Source of the DNA: CAZEAC01 sp964510065
Lineage (GTDB): Bacteria; Bdellovibrionota_C; UBA2361; CAIXSY01
Assembly: GCA_964510065.1 (NCBI GenBank)
Contig: CAZEAC010000005.1
Location: 26,747 to 90,746 of the forward strand
DNA length: 64,000 nucleotides
Reading direction: 5' to 3'
Numbering within the stretch: position 1 is the stretch's first letter; every line of letters begins with the position of its first letter. This document shows positions 9,496-18,120 of the stretch, in pieces. Below the pieces are notes generated by a model, which made no database searches, was not told where the DNA came from, and was given only the letters and a program-made list of their open reading frames with translations. The translations under genes were made by a program, and so were the position numbers.

Positions 9496-10212
9496 CTATG
9501 CATTTCGAAACTTTTCTTTGCGAACTTGCAGCGCACCTTCAAGCGCGGCCGCAATTGTTTTTTCGTCGCATCGTAGTGCGCGAAGAGTAAACTGAACGAT
9601 GTGGGATGCGGTTTCCTCAAAGTAGGGCGAGAGTGCAACGTCATAACCGCGCAACCTTTCAGCGAACGGTCGATGCGTTAGAAAAAATGCGCACTGTCCG
9701 ATGACACTTTGGGCGGCCATACCGAGCTCTCGTTCGTGAAGGGACGGCGAAATCGCGCGTACTATTGAGAGAAGTATGTTATCAACCGGCTGTATGAAGT
9801 CGTGCACGAATGAGGACACCAGCGCTTCACGAAGTTCAGCATCATTCGAAGTGTCGGAGAGTACTTCGCGAAACATCATACGACAGGGTTGCGGGCCCTC
9901 GCAGCGAAGGAGAAACTCGAGAAAGGCGAAGATGAAGTCGGCAAGCCGAAGAGACGGAGCGCGATCGGTAGAGACTCCACGTTCGATAACTGCGCGAAAA
10001 TCAGTGTAGTCGCTTTCCTTCATCAATGAGTAAATTGTTTCCACAAAAAGCTTTGCTTTTGATCCGAAATGGTACTGAATCGCGCCGAGGTTTACTCCGG
10101 CGCTTTCAGCGAGTTCGCGAGTACTGACTGCTTGGTAGCCCTTTTCGGTGAAAAGCCTGCGTCCTGCCTCGAGTAGCGAATCGCGAGAGTTCTTTTGTTC
10201 TGCAGAGTTCAT
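9496..10212 (-). CDS. TetR-family repressor of the efflux operon (CerR-like)
   Basis: 238 aa. The N-terminal TetR helix-turn-helix is clear (LLEAGRRLFTEKGYQAVSTRELAESAGVNLGAIQYHFGSK split across residues 14-53). The large C-terminal region resembles the ligand domain of the CerR/DUF1956 group. It heads its own operon with the adaptor and the pump, and two palindromic sites lie over and just after the promoter upstream. The simplest reading is an autoregulated repressor relieved when a pump substrate binds. The inducer is unknown. Confidence 0.93.
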   Translation of the reverse strand: MNSAEQKNSRDSLLEAGRRLFTEKGYQAVSTRELAESAGVNLGAIQYHFGSKAKLFVETIYSLMKESDYTDFRAVIERGVSTDRAPSLRLADFIFAFLEFLLRCEGPQPCRMMFREVLSDTSNDAELREALVSSFVHDFIQPVDNILLSIVRAISPSLHERELGMAAQSVIGQCAFFLTHRPFAERLRGYDVALSPYFEETASHIVQFTLRALRCDEKTIAAALEGALQVRKEKFRNA

Positions 10213-10228
10213 GTGAGGGGCCTACTGT

Positions 10229-10290
10229 TTAAGTCAATCGACTGAGTAACTAAGATTAGATCGGGTTTTGTGTTAAGTCAAATGACTTAA
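10229..10290 (-). promoter_or_regulatory. Promoter and two TetR operators for the efflux operon
   Basis: On the minus strand, TTGACT (10281-10276) and TAATCT (10258-10253) are separated by exactly 17 bp, a near-consensus sigma-70 promoter. The -35 box lies inside a perfect 8-bp palindrome TTAAGTCA-AA-TGACTTAA (10273-10290). A second, imperfect copy with the same left half TTAAGTCA (10229-10246) lies just downstream of the expected start point. Repressor bound at both sites would block polymerase, consistent with autoregulation. The remaining bases to 10403 hold nothing recognisable. Confidence 0.8.
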
Positions 10291-10403
10291 TCTATATATC
10301 TACCTGATAATGCTACATAAAAAGAATGAAGCTCATGAGATTTTTCGGGAAGCTCCGATTCGCTCTTCCGAAGCGAGCTACAAAATTTGGTAGCCTTCGG
10401 ATC

Positions 10404-10724
10404 TTAACGCAGTGTCCTACTTTTCGCTTTCAACTCCGGATCCGGCTCACCAGCAGCCTCGCGCAGGATTTTCAATTCATCCGCTGGAACTAGCTTCTCT
10501 ACAGCGTTTCGAAGCTGCATGAGTCGGCCTTCCTGCAGCTGCAATTCGGGTAGTACCTCCTTATGATACACCGCGAGGTAGCTCCAAACGGCTCCGGCGC
10601 TTGAGCAACTAAGACTGAGTAGTGTATCCGTCTGCGCCGACGAGAGTCCGCATGCACGCATGTCTTCTTTAAAGTCGGTAACCTGTTGATTGCGTAAACG
10701 CTGCGATTGAATCTGATCCATCAC
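10404..10724 (-). CDS. Hypothetical protein, third gene of the ATP-grasp cluster
   Basis: About 106 aa, hydrophilic and probably helical, with no signal peptide or membrane segment. No family is recognised. The N-terminal part is rich in Gln and Arg (QIQSQRLRNQQ), a cysteine pair lies in TLLSLSCSS, and the C-terminus is charged. It begins 32 bp after the 280-aa gene, on the same strand. A likely start is the second of two adjacent methionine codons at the 5' end. Its co-location with the two genes upstream is the only hint of a role. Confidence 0.6.
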   Translation of the reverse strand: MMDQIQSQRLRNQQVTDFKEDMRACGLSSAQTDTLLSLSCSSAGAVWSYLAVYHKEVLPELQLQEGRLMQLRNAVEKLVPADELKILREAAGEPDPELKAKSRTLR

Positions 10725-10756
10725 ACCTCAGGGCTGCAATTTAAATGTCGATTCAT

Positions 10757-11599
10757 TCATCCCTCGACAAGCAAAGCGCGCGCGCGCGCAAATGCCCTAC
10801 GTTCATCTGCGGAAAGTATAAATCCCAAATGGAGGCCATGCCTCTGCAAAGCACTCTCCACCTGCGCGATCTCATGGCTTTCGACAACGATTCCCGCCTT
10901 TTGAGCTGCATTAAGAATTTGCTCGCGATTTTGCTGTGTTAGATCGCCAATAAATTGAAGTCCGAGTTTCTGCCAATTTCCTCGTAATTGATTAGGACTA
11001 GCGATCCCAAGCATGTGAAGTGGTGTCGTAAGGAGCGCTAGGTCTAACTTCGCCGCCGGTGTTTTATCTGGCTCTGGAAGTATTACAGGAGTCTTAGCAA
11101 GCGGGCCGCGGCAAATACGCATCGCCAATCTGCCGACTGCGAGCCATTCAGCTGCCGATTTTTCTGAGGTATTTATTGAAGTCGAGCGTTCACGTGCGTA
11201 GTTGAGTACATGTAGCGCATAGGCGCGAATTTCTGCCCGGCGTCCTTCGTTGGCTGCGAGCTCTCTTGGTGAGAGCCTCGAATAGTGCGTAAGCGCGGTC
11301 TCGACAAGGAGTCTTGTGGTCGCCACTCGAGGTCCGGCATATGCGGCGGCAATCACAAGCGAGTTCGCCGCTTGTAGCATCACTTTTGGGCTCTCGATGA
11401 TTCTTTCTTTGCAGGCAGTCTGAAGCGCCGCGGCGCGATTTTTAGCGCCTTCGTCTTTAAGTGGGCCCGAAAAAAGAAAGCCAATAAACTGCATCTCCGA
11501 TTGCGGCGTGCCCCGCACGAAGGGGTGCATGCCAATTCCATTTCGACCAAGCTTTGGAGGAAAGGAGTTTTCTTCCTTTGTTGCCGTTACTGTTGTCAT
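10757..11599 (-). CDS. Hypothetical protein with RpoA-CTD-like helix-hairpin-helix tail
   Basis: 280 aa, mostly helical, cytoplasmic. The N-terminal 190 residues are not recognised. The C-terminal 75 residues (about 200-275) resemble the helix-hairpin-helix domain of the RNA polymerase alpha subunit C-terminus: LGLQFIGDLTQQNREQIL, then an EVESAL-type helix and HGLHLGF. In RpoA the equivalent segment binds DNA and activators; here it may bind nucleic acid or serve as a protein-contact module. The ATG overlaps the stop of the 1054-aa ATP-grasp-like gene by 4 bp, so the two are translationally coupled and probably work together. Confidence 0.75.
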   Translation of the reverse strand: MTTVTATKEENSFPPKLGRNGIGMHPFVRGTPQSEMQFIGFLFSGPLKDEGAKNRAAALQTACKERIIESPKVMLQAANSLVIAAAYAGPRVATTRLLVETALTHYSRLSPRELAANEGRRAEIRAYALHVLNYARERSTSINTSEKSAAEWLAVGRLAMRICRGPLAKTPVILPEPDKTPAAKLDLALLTTPLHMLGIASPNQLRGNWQKLGLQFIGDLTQQNREQILNAAQKAGIVVESHEIAQVESALQRHGLHLGFILSADERRAFARARALLVEG

Positions 11600-14500
11600 G
11601 ACTGATTCTCCTTCTCATTTTTCTTTCGAATATACAACTCTTGAAGCAAAACTCTCACTGCCGGGAGCACTTCGCCAAACTGGTCGATTATGCTCTGTCC
11701 AAAGAGCATATCAACGGTTTCATGTGGATCGCCGATGCAGGCCTGATTTTTGATTCCTACCAAATATGGCTGAAGTTTTCCCGCAGTACTGTCCCACACC
11801 GGCGAAAGGACGATATCCAGAGTGCACGCCTCGCCGAGTTTCTGCCGAAACTTTTGACCCAAATTAAACGCGACTCGGCGTAGGTCTTGTACGTATGACT
11901 GAAGTGCCTGCTCCCGCGAGCTCTGAGACGACATAGGCAGGCGTGAGGCAAGAATCTGGCGAAGTGCGTGAAGCGGATCAATCGATTCGGTATTCGTAGT
12001 TAAATCAAAGGTTTCCGGATCTCGGGCGATTAATGCGTCCAGTGAGACTTCGCAGGATTGCCGCGCTTCTCCAGTCACGCGCGCGAGAATCTCGACTTTT
12101 CTTCCAGCAATTCTCTCCGCAGATATCTCCTCTTCGATTACCAAAGAGTGCATCGAATGAAGCGAGTTCATCAAGATGGCCCACGGCCCGTCACTATAGA
12201 CCTGCTTTAATCGAACGAGCCGTTGATAAAGCTTTTTAAGCGGTTCGCTGCGCTCGGGGTCATTCGCGGATTGCGCGATATCCCTTTCAATCCTAGGGAG
12301 GCTTCTAAAGGCGTTCTTTGCGAGATCCGACACCTGCTCTGCAATCGTGCAATAGCCGCGCGAGCTGCCCGATATTGTAACGCTCCCTGAGCTATCGCGG
12401 CCTTTCCGAAGAATAAGCGACCCACGCTGCGAGAAGCCATCCTTGAGAATGAGTGTTCCGGGATAGTCGAGAATCGAGCGTGAGAGATCCCTTACAAAAT
12501 TGTGATCGTACTGAAATGCCACCCGCGCATCGTGACGAGCAACCGATATCTTCGACACTTCGTAATCACTATTATGCAGCAGCTTAAAAAAAGCACGAAG
12601 TCGCTTTCGAGAGTTGCCGATGTGTGCACTTTTCTCCCACGCGGCGATGGCGTCAGAGTTATTTGTGTTAAGACGGAAGTCGCCGTCGTGCCAAAATATC
12701 GCAATGAGCTCGGCGCCAAACTCAAATTGGATCACGGTAGTAGTCTTTGCGGCTTCAAAGCATGCGCTGAGCACCGGGCCGAAATCGATATTTGAAATAC
12801 GGTGAAGGTGAGGAGTACATAGCTTCATACCTTCAATTGCAACGTAACGAGGCTGGAAAAGTCCCGCAACGCCGTCGGCAAGCTGGCGTATCTGGCCTTT
12901 GTCCCAGGCACGGTTTTTTGCACGTTTGATTTGTATATCGATCATCTCGAGATGTGCCTTTTCAATCCCAAGACCGGCTCTTATATGAAGGTACTCGTCC
13001 TCCGGAATCGTAATCTGGCCGGGCGAAGAACACTTTTCAAAGCCAAATGCGGCGAAGAGGCGGCTTTTGCCGGTAGGTTCCTTCAATTCAAGCCCCAAGA
13101 GGTCTGCTTCGGCTTTTATCAGTTCGGTGACATCAATGGTGCTGCCATGCAAGTGACGTATCGGCTCTTGAAACGATCGCCAATGATTGCTGGAGAACGG
13201 CGAGCTCTTATGCGACGGAAAGAAATGACGCAGCTCGTCAACTAAAGAGGCGCTTTCGGGCATGCTTTGCCATAACGCCTTAATCCCATAGTTGCGTCCG
13301 TTCCATTCAATAAAGTAGAGATCAATTTCATTTTTCTGGAGGTTCCAGCTCGGGCAGAGATCAATCGCGAAGTCTTCCGGACACGTCCCCGCGAACTGCC
13401 TAAAAAATTCATTGGCAAGTGTAGTGCCAGTTGCGTGGAGCCGCGAGTGAAAACTGCTGGCGCGTCGCGAATATTCTTCTTGTGAAAGGCCAGGGAGTCT
13501 TTGACGATAGATTTTTTCGGCGACATCGATACATTTTTCGCCCCAGCCGCCGTGACTTATATTCGCGGTTACCTTGTTACTGGATACTTTGGCATAGCTT
13601 GCGACTACCTCGAAGCCGTCATCGGCCTTCGTGCGCATGCAAACAAGACGAAATTCTGCTCGATTGCCATTGATCGGTTCGAAGGGAATTAGCGACTCAA
13701 CCATTGGAATATGCATTTTTGAAAGTGCGTGGCTTACTATCTGGTGAGTGTTTGGTGAGCCGGTATTGTTTGCGGTGGCGACAAGTTCGGAAACGAGCTG
13801 CTTGTACTCGGGCGAATCGCTTTCGATGTGAACAGTGCCATCGGGCAGTTCGCTTTTCTTGAGTACCATAAAACCGCCACCGCCCAGTGCGTCTTTTATA
13901 TAAAGAGTTCCTGGGACACTTAGAATTCTAGCGGCAACTTCTTCGCAGGTTTTCAGGTGCGCAGCCTTTAAACTATCCTGGTTATTGCATGCTTCAAACT
14001 GCACCAAAGAATAAGGACTATGTTCGACAAGCCTGAAAAAAGAGCTCAGCCGGTTAACATCGGAGTGAGCAGCAGAATTGCCCTGGCTTTGTTCCCAAAG
14101 TGCTTGAAGGAGTGCATGCGCGCTCTTGAAGTGGAGTCCGCCATTGCCCTTTTCAATTCGAAATCCCGAGATAGTATTTTCGAACACGAGCGCGTGGCCT
14201 GCCTGAATTTCCCGAACAAGTGAGGCGCAATCAAGCGCCGAAAATCGAATTGCACGAAAGGTTGTTTGATATAATGGGTACTCGAAAAGCTCGGGAAAGC
14301 CGAAATAGCGAGGTTGTCCCAGACCATCCAGTCTCGAAACGGTTTCGCGCTGAAGCAGCTTGTCAAGCTGCTCGAATTTCTCGGCGTCATTTTGTGTTTG
14401 ACGTTGAAGAGACTTATATCGAGGGCTTCCAATGGCTGGGCAAGATACTGTCCATTCGCCAAATGCGTGTTTGCGCTCGGTGCGAAGTTCAAGTTTAATT

Positions 14501-14760
14501 AGAGTTTCAGCGCGCTTTCCCTTTCCATGCACCGCGCGCACCACGTGCGGTTTTTTTCGGTGGAGATCTGAAATCGGAAATTGCCTCGCCGAAACCGCAG
14601 AGCGCGATGAGGGCGTTTCGAGCCGAAGTCCACGAAAAGGAGATCTGCCCGTGCCCACTACATCTGGGGCGGCTAATTGCTGCATGTTTGGTAACTTTGT
14701 AATCGAAGTGTCAATCGAGCTGAGGAGCATAATTATGGAAGGAGTGGCGACCTTAGTCAA
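11596..14760 (-). CDS. Giant tandem ATP-grasp-like protein
   Basis: Up to 1054 aa. Two internally homologous halves are visible. Half 1 (about 144-490) has GLGQPRYFGF, FFRLVEHSPY, VPGTLYIKDALGGGGF, AEFRLVCMRTK, TANISHGGWGEK and DLYFIEWNGRNYG. That is the ATP-grasp order: a glycine-rich nucleotide loop, a conserved Arg and Asn, and a DxxxxExN metal site. Half 2 (about 632-1030) repeats GLFQPRYVAI, FFKLLHNSDY, YPGTLILKDGFSQRG and GRKVEILARVTG, but the metal motif is lost (YLVGIKNQA). Half 1 is therefore probably catalytic (acid plus amine ligation using ATP) and half 2 a degenerate partner. The first codon at 14760 is TTG; ATGs at 14730 and 14685 are alternatives. Substrate unknown. Confidence 0.8.
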   Translation of the reverse strand: MTKVATPSIIMLLSSIDTSITKLPNMQQLAAPDVVGTGRSPFRGLRLETPSSRSAVSARQFPISDLHRKKPHVVRAVHGKGKRAETLIKLELRTERKHAFGEWTVSCPAIGSPRYKSLQRQTQNDAEKFEQLDKLLQRETVSRLDGLGQPRYFGFPELFEYPLYQTTFRAIRFSALDCASLVREIQAGHALVFENTISGFRIEKGNGGLHFKSAHALLQALWEQSQGNSAAHSDVNRLSSFFRLVEHSPYSLVQFEACNNQDSLKAAHLKTCEEVAARILSVPGTLYIKDALGGGGFMVLKKSELPDGTVHIESDSPEYKQLVSELVATANNTGSPNTHQIVSHALSKMHIPMVESLIPFEPINGNRAEFRLVCMRTKADDGFEVVASYAKVSSNKVTANISHGGWGEKCIDVAEKIYRQRLPGLSQEEYSRRASSFHSRLHATGTTLANEFFRQFAGTCPEDFAIDLCPSWNLQKNEIDLYFIEWNGRNYGIKALWQSMPESASLVDELRHFFPSHKSSPFSSNHWRSFQEPIRHLHGSTIDVTELIKAEADLLGLELKEPTGKSRLFAAFGFEKCSSPGQITIPEDEYLHIRAGLGIEKAHLEMIDIQIKRAKNRAWDKGQIRQLADGVAGLFQPRYVAIEGMKLCTPHLHRISNIDFGPVLSACFEAAKTTTVIQFEFGAELIAIFWHDGDFRLNTNNSDAIAAWEKSAHIGNSRKRLRAFFKLLHNSDYEVSKISVARHDARVAFQYDHNFVRDLSRSILDYPGTLILKDGFSQRGSLILRKGRDSSGSVTISGSSRGYCTIAEQVSDLAKNAFRSLPRIERDIAQSANDPERSEPLKKLYQRLVRLKQVYSDGPWAILMNSLHSMHSLVIEEEISAERIAGRKVEILARVTGEARQSCEVSLDALIARDPETFDLTTNTESIDPLHALRQILASRLPMSSQSSREQALQSYVQDLRRVAFNLGQKFRQKLGEACTLDIVLSPVWDSTAGKLQPYLVGIKNQACIGDPHETVDMLFGQSIIDQFGEVLPAVRVLLQELYIRKKNEKENQS

Positions 14761-14918
14761 ACTTGTGAACTACTTAAATTTCTTAGATGTTTTTAGTATT
14801 AGTTGCCAGGTAATCCCCGCAAAAGCGCTGCTTCCGAAAATAATGCACGGCTTCGACTCTAAAGTATCGCGGTCTTTCTCTCGAAAGCATTGGGACAGCT
14901 ATTTGCGAGGGAAATTCG

Positions 14919-16052
14919 ATGTTCAGCATGATTCAGCTATTACAGTTTATGAAGCAGCACGATGCGTCCGATATGTATCTGACCGTTGGGCGTGCGCCGA
15001 GTTTTAAGATCTCGGGGACGGTGCGAAATGCGAGCAAAGAGCTGCTCAATGTGGAGCAGCTGGAAGGGCTCGCCAACTCTGTGCTCGATCAGGCACAGCA
15101 AAAAGAGTTTGCCGAGAAACGCGAGCTCAATATGGCATTCTTTGACCCTCAGGTTGGTCGTTACCGCTTCAATTTCTATCGCCAGAAAAACTCTCTGGCC
15201 ATGGTCGTTCGAAAGATCGAGACGGAGATTAAGACACTTGAAGATCTGAAGCTTCCTCCGATCTTAAAAGATATTTCGATGTCGAAACGTGGCCTTGTCC
15301 TGGTGGTTGGCGCAACCGGTTCGGGAAAGTCAACGACGCTTGCGGCGATGATTAATCATCGCAATGTCAACGAGGCGGGACACATAATTACCATCGAAGA
15401 CCCGGTTGAATTTGTGCACGAGCATAAAAGCTGCGTGATCTCACAGCGCGAAGTTGGCGTCGACACTGAGTCCTATAAAGCCGCGCTCAAGAACACATTA
15501 CGTCAAGCGCCGACGGTGATTCTAATCGGGGAAATTCGCGATGAGGAAACCATGGAGCATGCAATTAACTTTGCCGAGACGGGGCATCTTTGTCTTGCCA
15601 CGTTGCACTCAAATAATGCGAACCAGGCGCTCGAGCGTGTCCTTAATTTCTTTCCGCCGGAGCGGCAGCGCCAGATATATTTTCAGCTGAGCCTTAATCT
15701 TAAGGCAGTGGTAAGCCAGCGTCTTGTGAAATCGAAAGATGGAAAACGTGCGGCGGCAATCGAAGTGCTACTTGATACGGCGCGGGTAAAAGAGTTAATG
15801 AAACGAGGCGAGGCGGATCAGATAAAAGATGCTATGGCTCAGGGCACAACTGAAGGAATGCAGACTTTCGACCAGGCGCTCTGTAATCTTTACCGCGAAG
15901 GACGGATTTCGCTGCAAGAAGCTCTTGATAATGCAGATAGTGCAACTGACCTTAAGCTCAAGATTAAATTGGAAGGGGCTGGAGCTTCCAACGAAGTAGA
16001 TCAGAGTTCACCGCAGTTTGCTCTCGATTCCACTGCGGTGCCCGCAGCGTAA
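14919..16052 (+). CDS. pilU: Type IV pilus retraction ATPase, PilU type
   Basis: 377 aa hexameric secretion-type ATPase that powers pilus retraction. Visible are the N-terminal PAS-like part (DASDMYLTVGRAPSFKISG), Walker A GATGSGKST, the Asp box ITIEDPVEF, Walker B VILIGEIRD and the His box ETGHLCLATLHSNNANQALE. The NTLRQAPTVILIGEIRD stretch and the phrase GHLCLATLHSNNANQ fit PilU better than PilT, and PilU usually acts as a helper for PilT. No other pilus genes are near. ATGs at 14919 and 14928 are both possible starts. Confidence 0.9.
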   Translation: MFSMIQLLQFMKQHDASDMYLTVGRAPSFKISGTVRNASKELLNVEQLEGLANSVLDQAQQKEFAEKRELNMAFFDPQVGRYRFNFYRQKNSLAMVVRKIETEIKTLEDLKLPPILKDISMSKRGLVLVVGATGSGKSTTLAAMINHRNVNEAGHIITIEDPVEFVHEHKSCVISQREVGVDTESYKAALKNTLRQAPTVILIGEIRDEETMEHAINFAETGHLCLATLHSNNANQALERVLNFFPPERQRQIYFQLSLNLKAVVSQRLVKSKDGKRAAAIEVLLDTARVKELMKRGEADQIKDAMAQGTTEGMQTFDQALCNLYREGRISLQEALDNADSATDLKLKIKLEGAGASNEVDQSSPQFALDSTAVPAA

Positions 16053-16069
16053 TTTACCGGTAAGTACCC

Positions 16070-16687
16070 TCAGAACAAATCGACTAGATCGCCCTGGGCA
16101 TGATGATAAACGGCGAGGCCAGCCTGTTCCGCGCCGCGAATGTTCTCGGCAGAATCGTCGATAAAGAGGGTTTCAGAGGGAACTAACGAGCTTTTCTCTA
16201 GCACTTTCTTATACGCAGAGACGTCAGGTTTTCGGACGCCTTCAAGATAAGAATAATGCGCTACCTCGAAGAGTGAGGAGAGGTCTCTGACGCCGAATTC
16301 CTTTTGCACGTAAGAATCAATTGCCTGATGGTGAATCTCATTGGTATTGCTAAAGAGCAGGACTCGGTAACGCTTTCTAAGGGCCGCAAGAAGCTGAATT
16401 CGCGCCGTGGGAATATTAAGGAGCAGCTCATTCCATGCAGCATCAAATCGATCGTCGCTCACGGCGAGCCCGAGAAGTTGCGAGACGGCTACTCTAAACT
16501 CAGCACTGCTAATTTCGCCCCTTTCGTACTGCTGAAAGATTGGATCTTGGCGTGCGCGACGCACCTTGTCGAGTGAGTCTGCACCCACGAGCCTTGCAAA
16601 GGCCTTGTCGGTGCGGCTCGAATCGATATTGAGAATCACACCGCCAAGGTCGAAGAGCAGACTTTTATATTTCGAAAGATCAATCAT
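16070..16687 (-). CDS. HAD-superfamily hydrolase (subfamily IA)
   Basis: About 205 aa. A phosphatase-type HAD fold: motif I is altered to LLFDLGGVILNID, so the usual second Asp is replaced by Gly. Motif II is VLLFSNTNEIHH, the Lys of motif III is in RKPDVSAYKKVL, and motif IV is TLFIDDSAENIRGAEQAG. The DLGGV form is common in YihX-like alpha-D-glucose-1-phosphatases. The ATG at 16687 shares a base with the yaeQ stop (TAATG), so its translation is coupled to yaeQ. Substrate unknown. Confidence 0.85.
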   Translation of the reverse strand: MIDLSKYKSLLFDLGGVILNIDSSRTDKAFARLVGADSLDKVRRARQDPIFQQYERGEISSAEFRVAVSQLLGLAVSDDRFDAAWNELLLNIPTARIQLLAALRKRYRVLLFSNTNEIHHQAIDSYVQKEFGVRDLSSLFEVAHYSYLEGVRKPDVSAYKKVLEKSSLVPSETLFIDDSAENIRGAEQAGLAVYHHAQGDLVDLF

Positions 16688-17277
16688 TACGTTACCTCGT
16701 CGGTCGCGAGACTTTGCTGATAGCGAGCCCACATGTCGAGCTTCTCGATTTTGCCCTCTATATTTGACCCATTAGCAAGCAGATAGATCTGCCCGTCGAC
16801 AATGGTCATCTGCCAATTGGAACTTGATTGCATGGTCCCGCTCAGGTTTTCGAGAAATTCTGGTTCGAGCATAAGAAATTCTACGGGAGCAATCCAATTT
16901 GTCTTGCTTCCGCGTATGCCATGGCAGAAGGCTGAGATCTGTGCGTCATTATAGAAAAACACCCGATGTACCGCCGCATCATTTCTACGCAATGACCGTG
17001 AAAGCCTATCGGCATCGAGTTCTCCGACTTCGATGATAGTTTCGGGGGCGCCAATCGCCGAATGCTTCCAAAGCGCAGGTTCTTTCGGTTCAAACAAACC
17101 CTTAGAGAACTCCAGTCCTTCTTCGTAAGAGTCGACGTAGGCGACGACGCGCGCCAGCATATATTCGGCGGGTTCGAGCGGGTGGCGCGGGATCTTGAAA
17201 CGAAGGCGTGTCGAAAGGTTCCTATCGCTGTGGGTCAGGTCAACCGAGAAACTGTAGAAGCCCTGAACAAATGTCAT
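16687..17277 (-). CDS. yaeQ: YaeQ family protein
   Basis: 196 aa, full length for YaeQ, a family with a PD-(D/E)XK-like fold and no settled function. Visible conserved parts are FYSFSVDLTHSDRN, PRHPLEPAEYMLARVVAYV, YEEGLEFSKGLF, EPALW, IIEVGELDADRL and the C-terminal VDGQIYLL. It is the first gene of a two-gene unit with the HAD hydrolase. The upstream neighbour sodB is on the same strand but ends 48 bp away. Confidence 0.88.
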   Translation of the reverse strand: MTFVQGFYSFSVDLTHSDRNLSTRLRFKIPRHPLEPAEYMLARVVAYVDSYEEGLEFSKGLFEPKEPALWKHSAIGAPETIIEVGELDADRLSRSLRRNDAAVHRVFFYNDAQISAFCHGIRGSKTNWIAPVEFLMLEPEFLENLSGTMQSSSNWQMTIVDGQIYLLANGSNIEGKIEKLDMWARYQQSLATDEVT

Positions 17278-17325
17278 GACACAACATTGAATACACTTAG
17301 TCAGGGCTTCAGGACTTATATGGAG

Positions 17326-17907
17326 CTACTTCAGCCGCTTCGCGACGTCTTTCCAATTTATGACCTTGGTGAAGGCTTCAATGTAGCTTGCGCGGTTATT
17401 CTGATACCTAAGATAGTAGGCGTGCTCCCACACATCACAAACAAGAAGCGGAGTTACAACCCACTGACCAAGATCCTGATGCTTCTCGGCGGTTAATATG
17501 TCGAGTTTCTTTGTGACTTCATTTTGTACCAAGAGTACCCAACCCGAACCTTCGACCGCAGCGCCGGCAGCCTTAAAATGAGCCATGCAGGCATCAAGGC
17601 TTCCGAAGGTGCTATTAATCGCCGTAAGCAATGCACCGTTCGGTTGGCCGCCGTCAGGGCTCATATTCTCCCAGAAAATGCAGTGTAGAAAATGTCCGGC
17701 ACCGTGAAATGCTGCTTCACGCTCCCAGTGTTTCACCAATGAATAGTCACCTTTCTGTCGCGCTTCGGCGAGTTTTGATTCCGCATTGTTGAGACCATTT
17801 ACATACGCCAGGTGGTGTTTGTCGTGATGTAGCCGCATGGTTTGTTCGTCGATGTGCGGCTCTAATGCTTTATAGTCGTAGGGAAGTGGCGGTAGTTCAT
17901 GTGGCAT
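17326..17907 (-). CDS. sodB: Superoxide dismutase, Fe/Mn type
   Basis: 193 aa cytoplasmic enzyme that dismutates superoxide to oxygen and hydrogen peroxide. Metal ligands are visible in order: His in MRLHHDKHHLAYVNGLN, His in GHFLHCIFWENM, and Asp and His in DVWEHAYYLRYQNNRASYIEAF. GSGWVLLV is also typical. Iron versus manganese cannot be decided with confidence. A GGAGG Shine-Dalgarno (17918-17922) lies 10 bp before the ATG. With katG at 56 kb it supports an aerobic or oxygen-exposed lifestyle. Confidence 0.96.
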   Translation of the reverse strand: MPHELPPLPYDYKALEPHIDEQTMRLHHDKHHLAYVNGLNNAESKLAEARQKGDYSLVKHWEREAAFHGAGHFLHCIFWENMSPDGGQPNGALLTAINSTFGSLDACMAHFKAAGAAVEGSGWVLLVQNEVTKKLDILTAEKHQDLGQWVVTPLLVCDVWEHAYYLRYQNNRASYIEAFTKVINWKDVAKRLK

Positions 17908-18120
17908 GGCTTCAATCCTCCAGGTTCATTAGTTTGGGAGGAAATCTAGCGGAAATTCAGGGAAATAAAAATAGCAGTGGTTGCCGACAGGCGATAAAAC
18001 GATATTTTGATAAAAAGCTTCTTATTCAAGTCTCTGTTTAAAAGCGCGATAGCATGGCAATAATAGGCAAGATAGTAGGTCCTAAATATTTCTGATGTGT
18101 GATCGGGGGAAAGTTTTAGA

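Noticed and set aside
10404..14760. Lasso peptide or graspetide cluster
   Set aside because: No precursor peptide, protease or transporter adjacent; the ATP-grasp protein is a duplicated 1054-aa form unlike known graspetide ligases.
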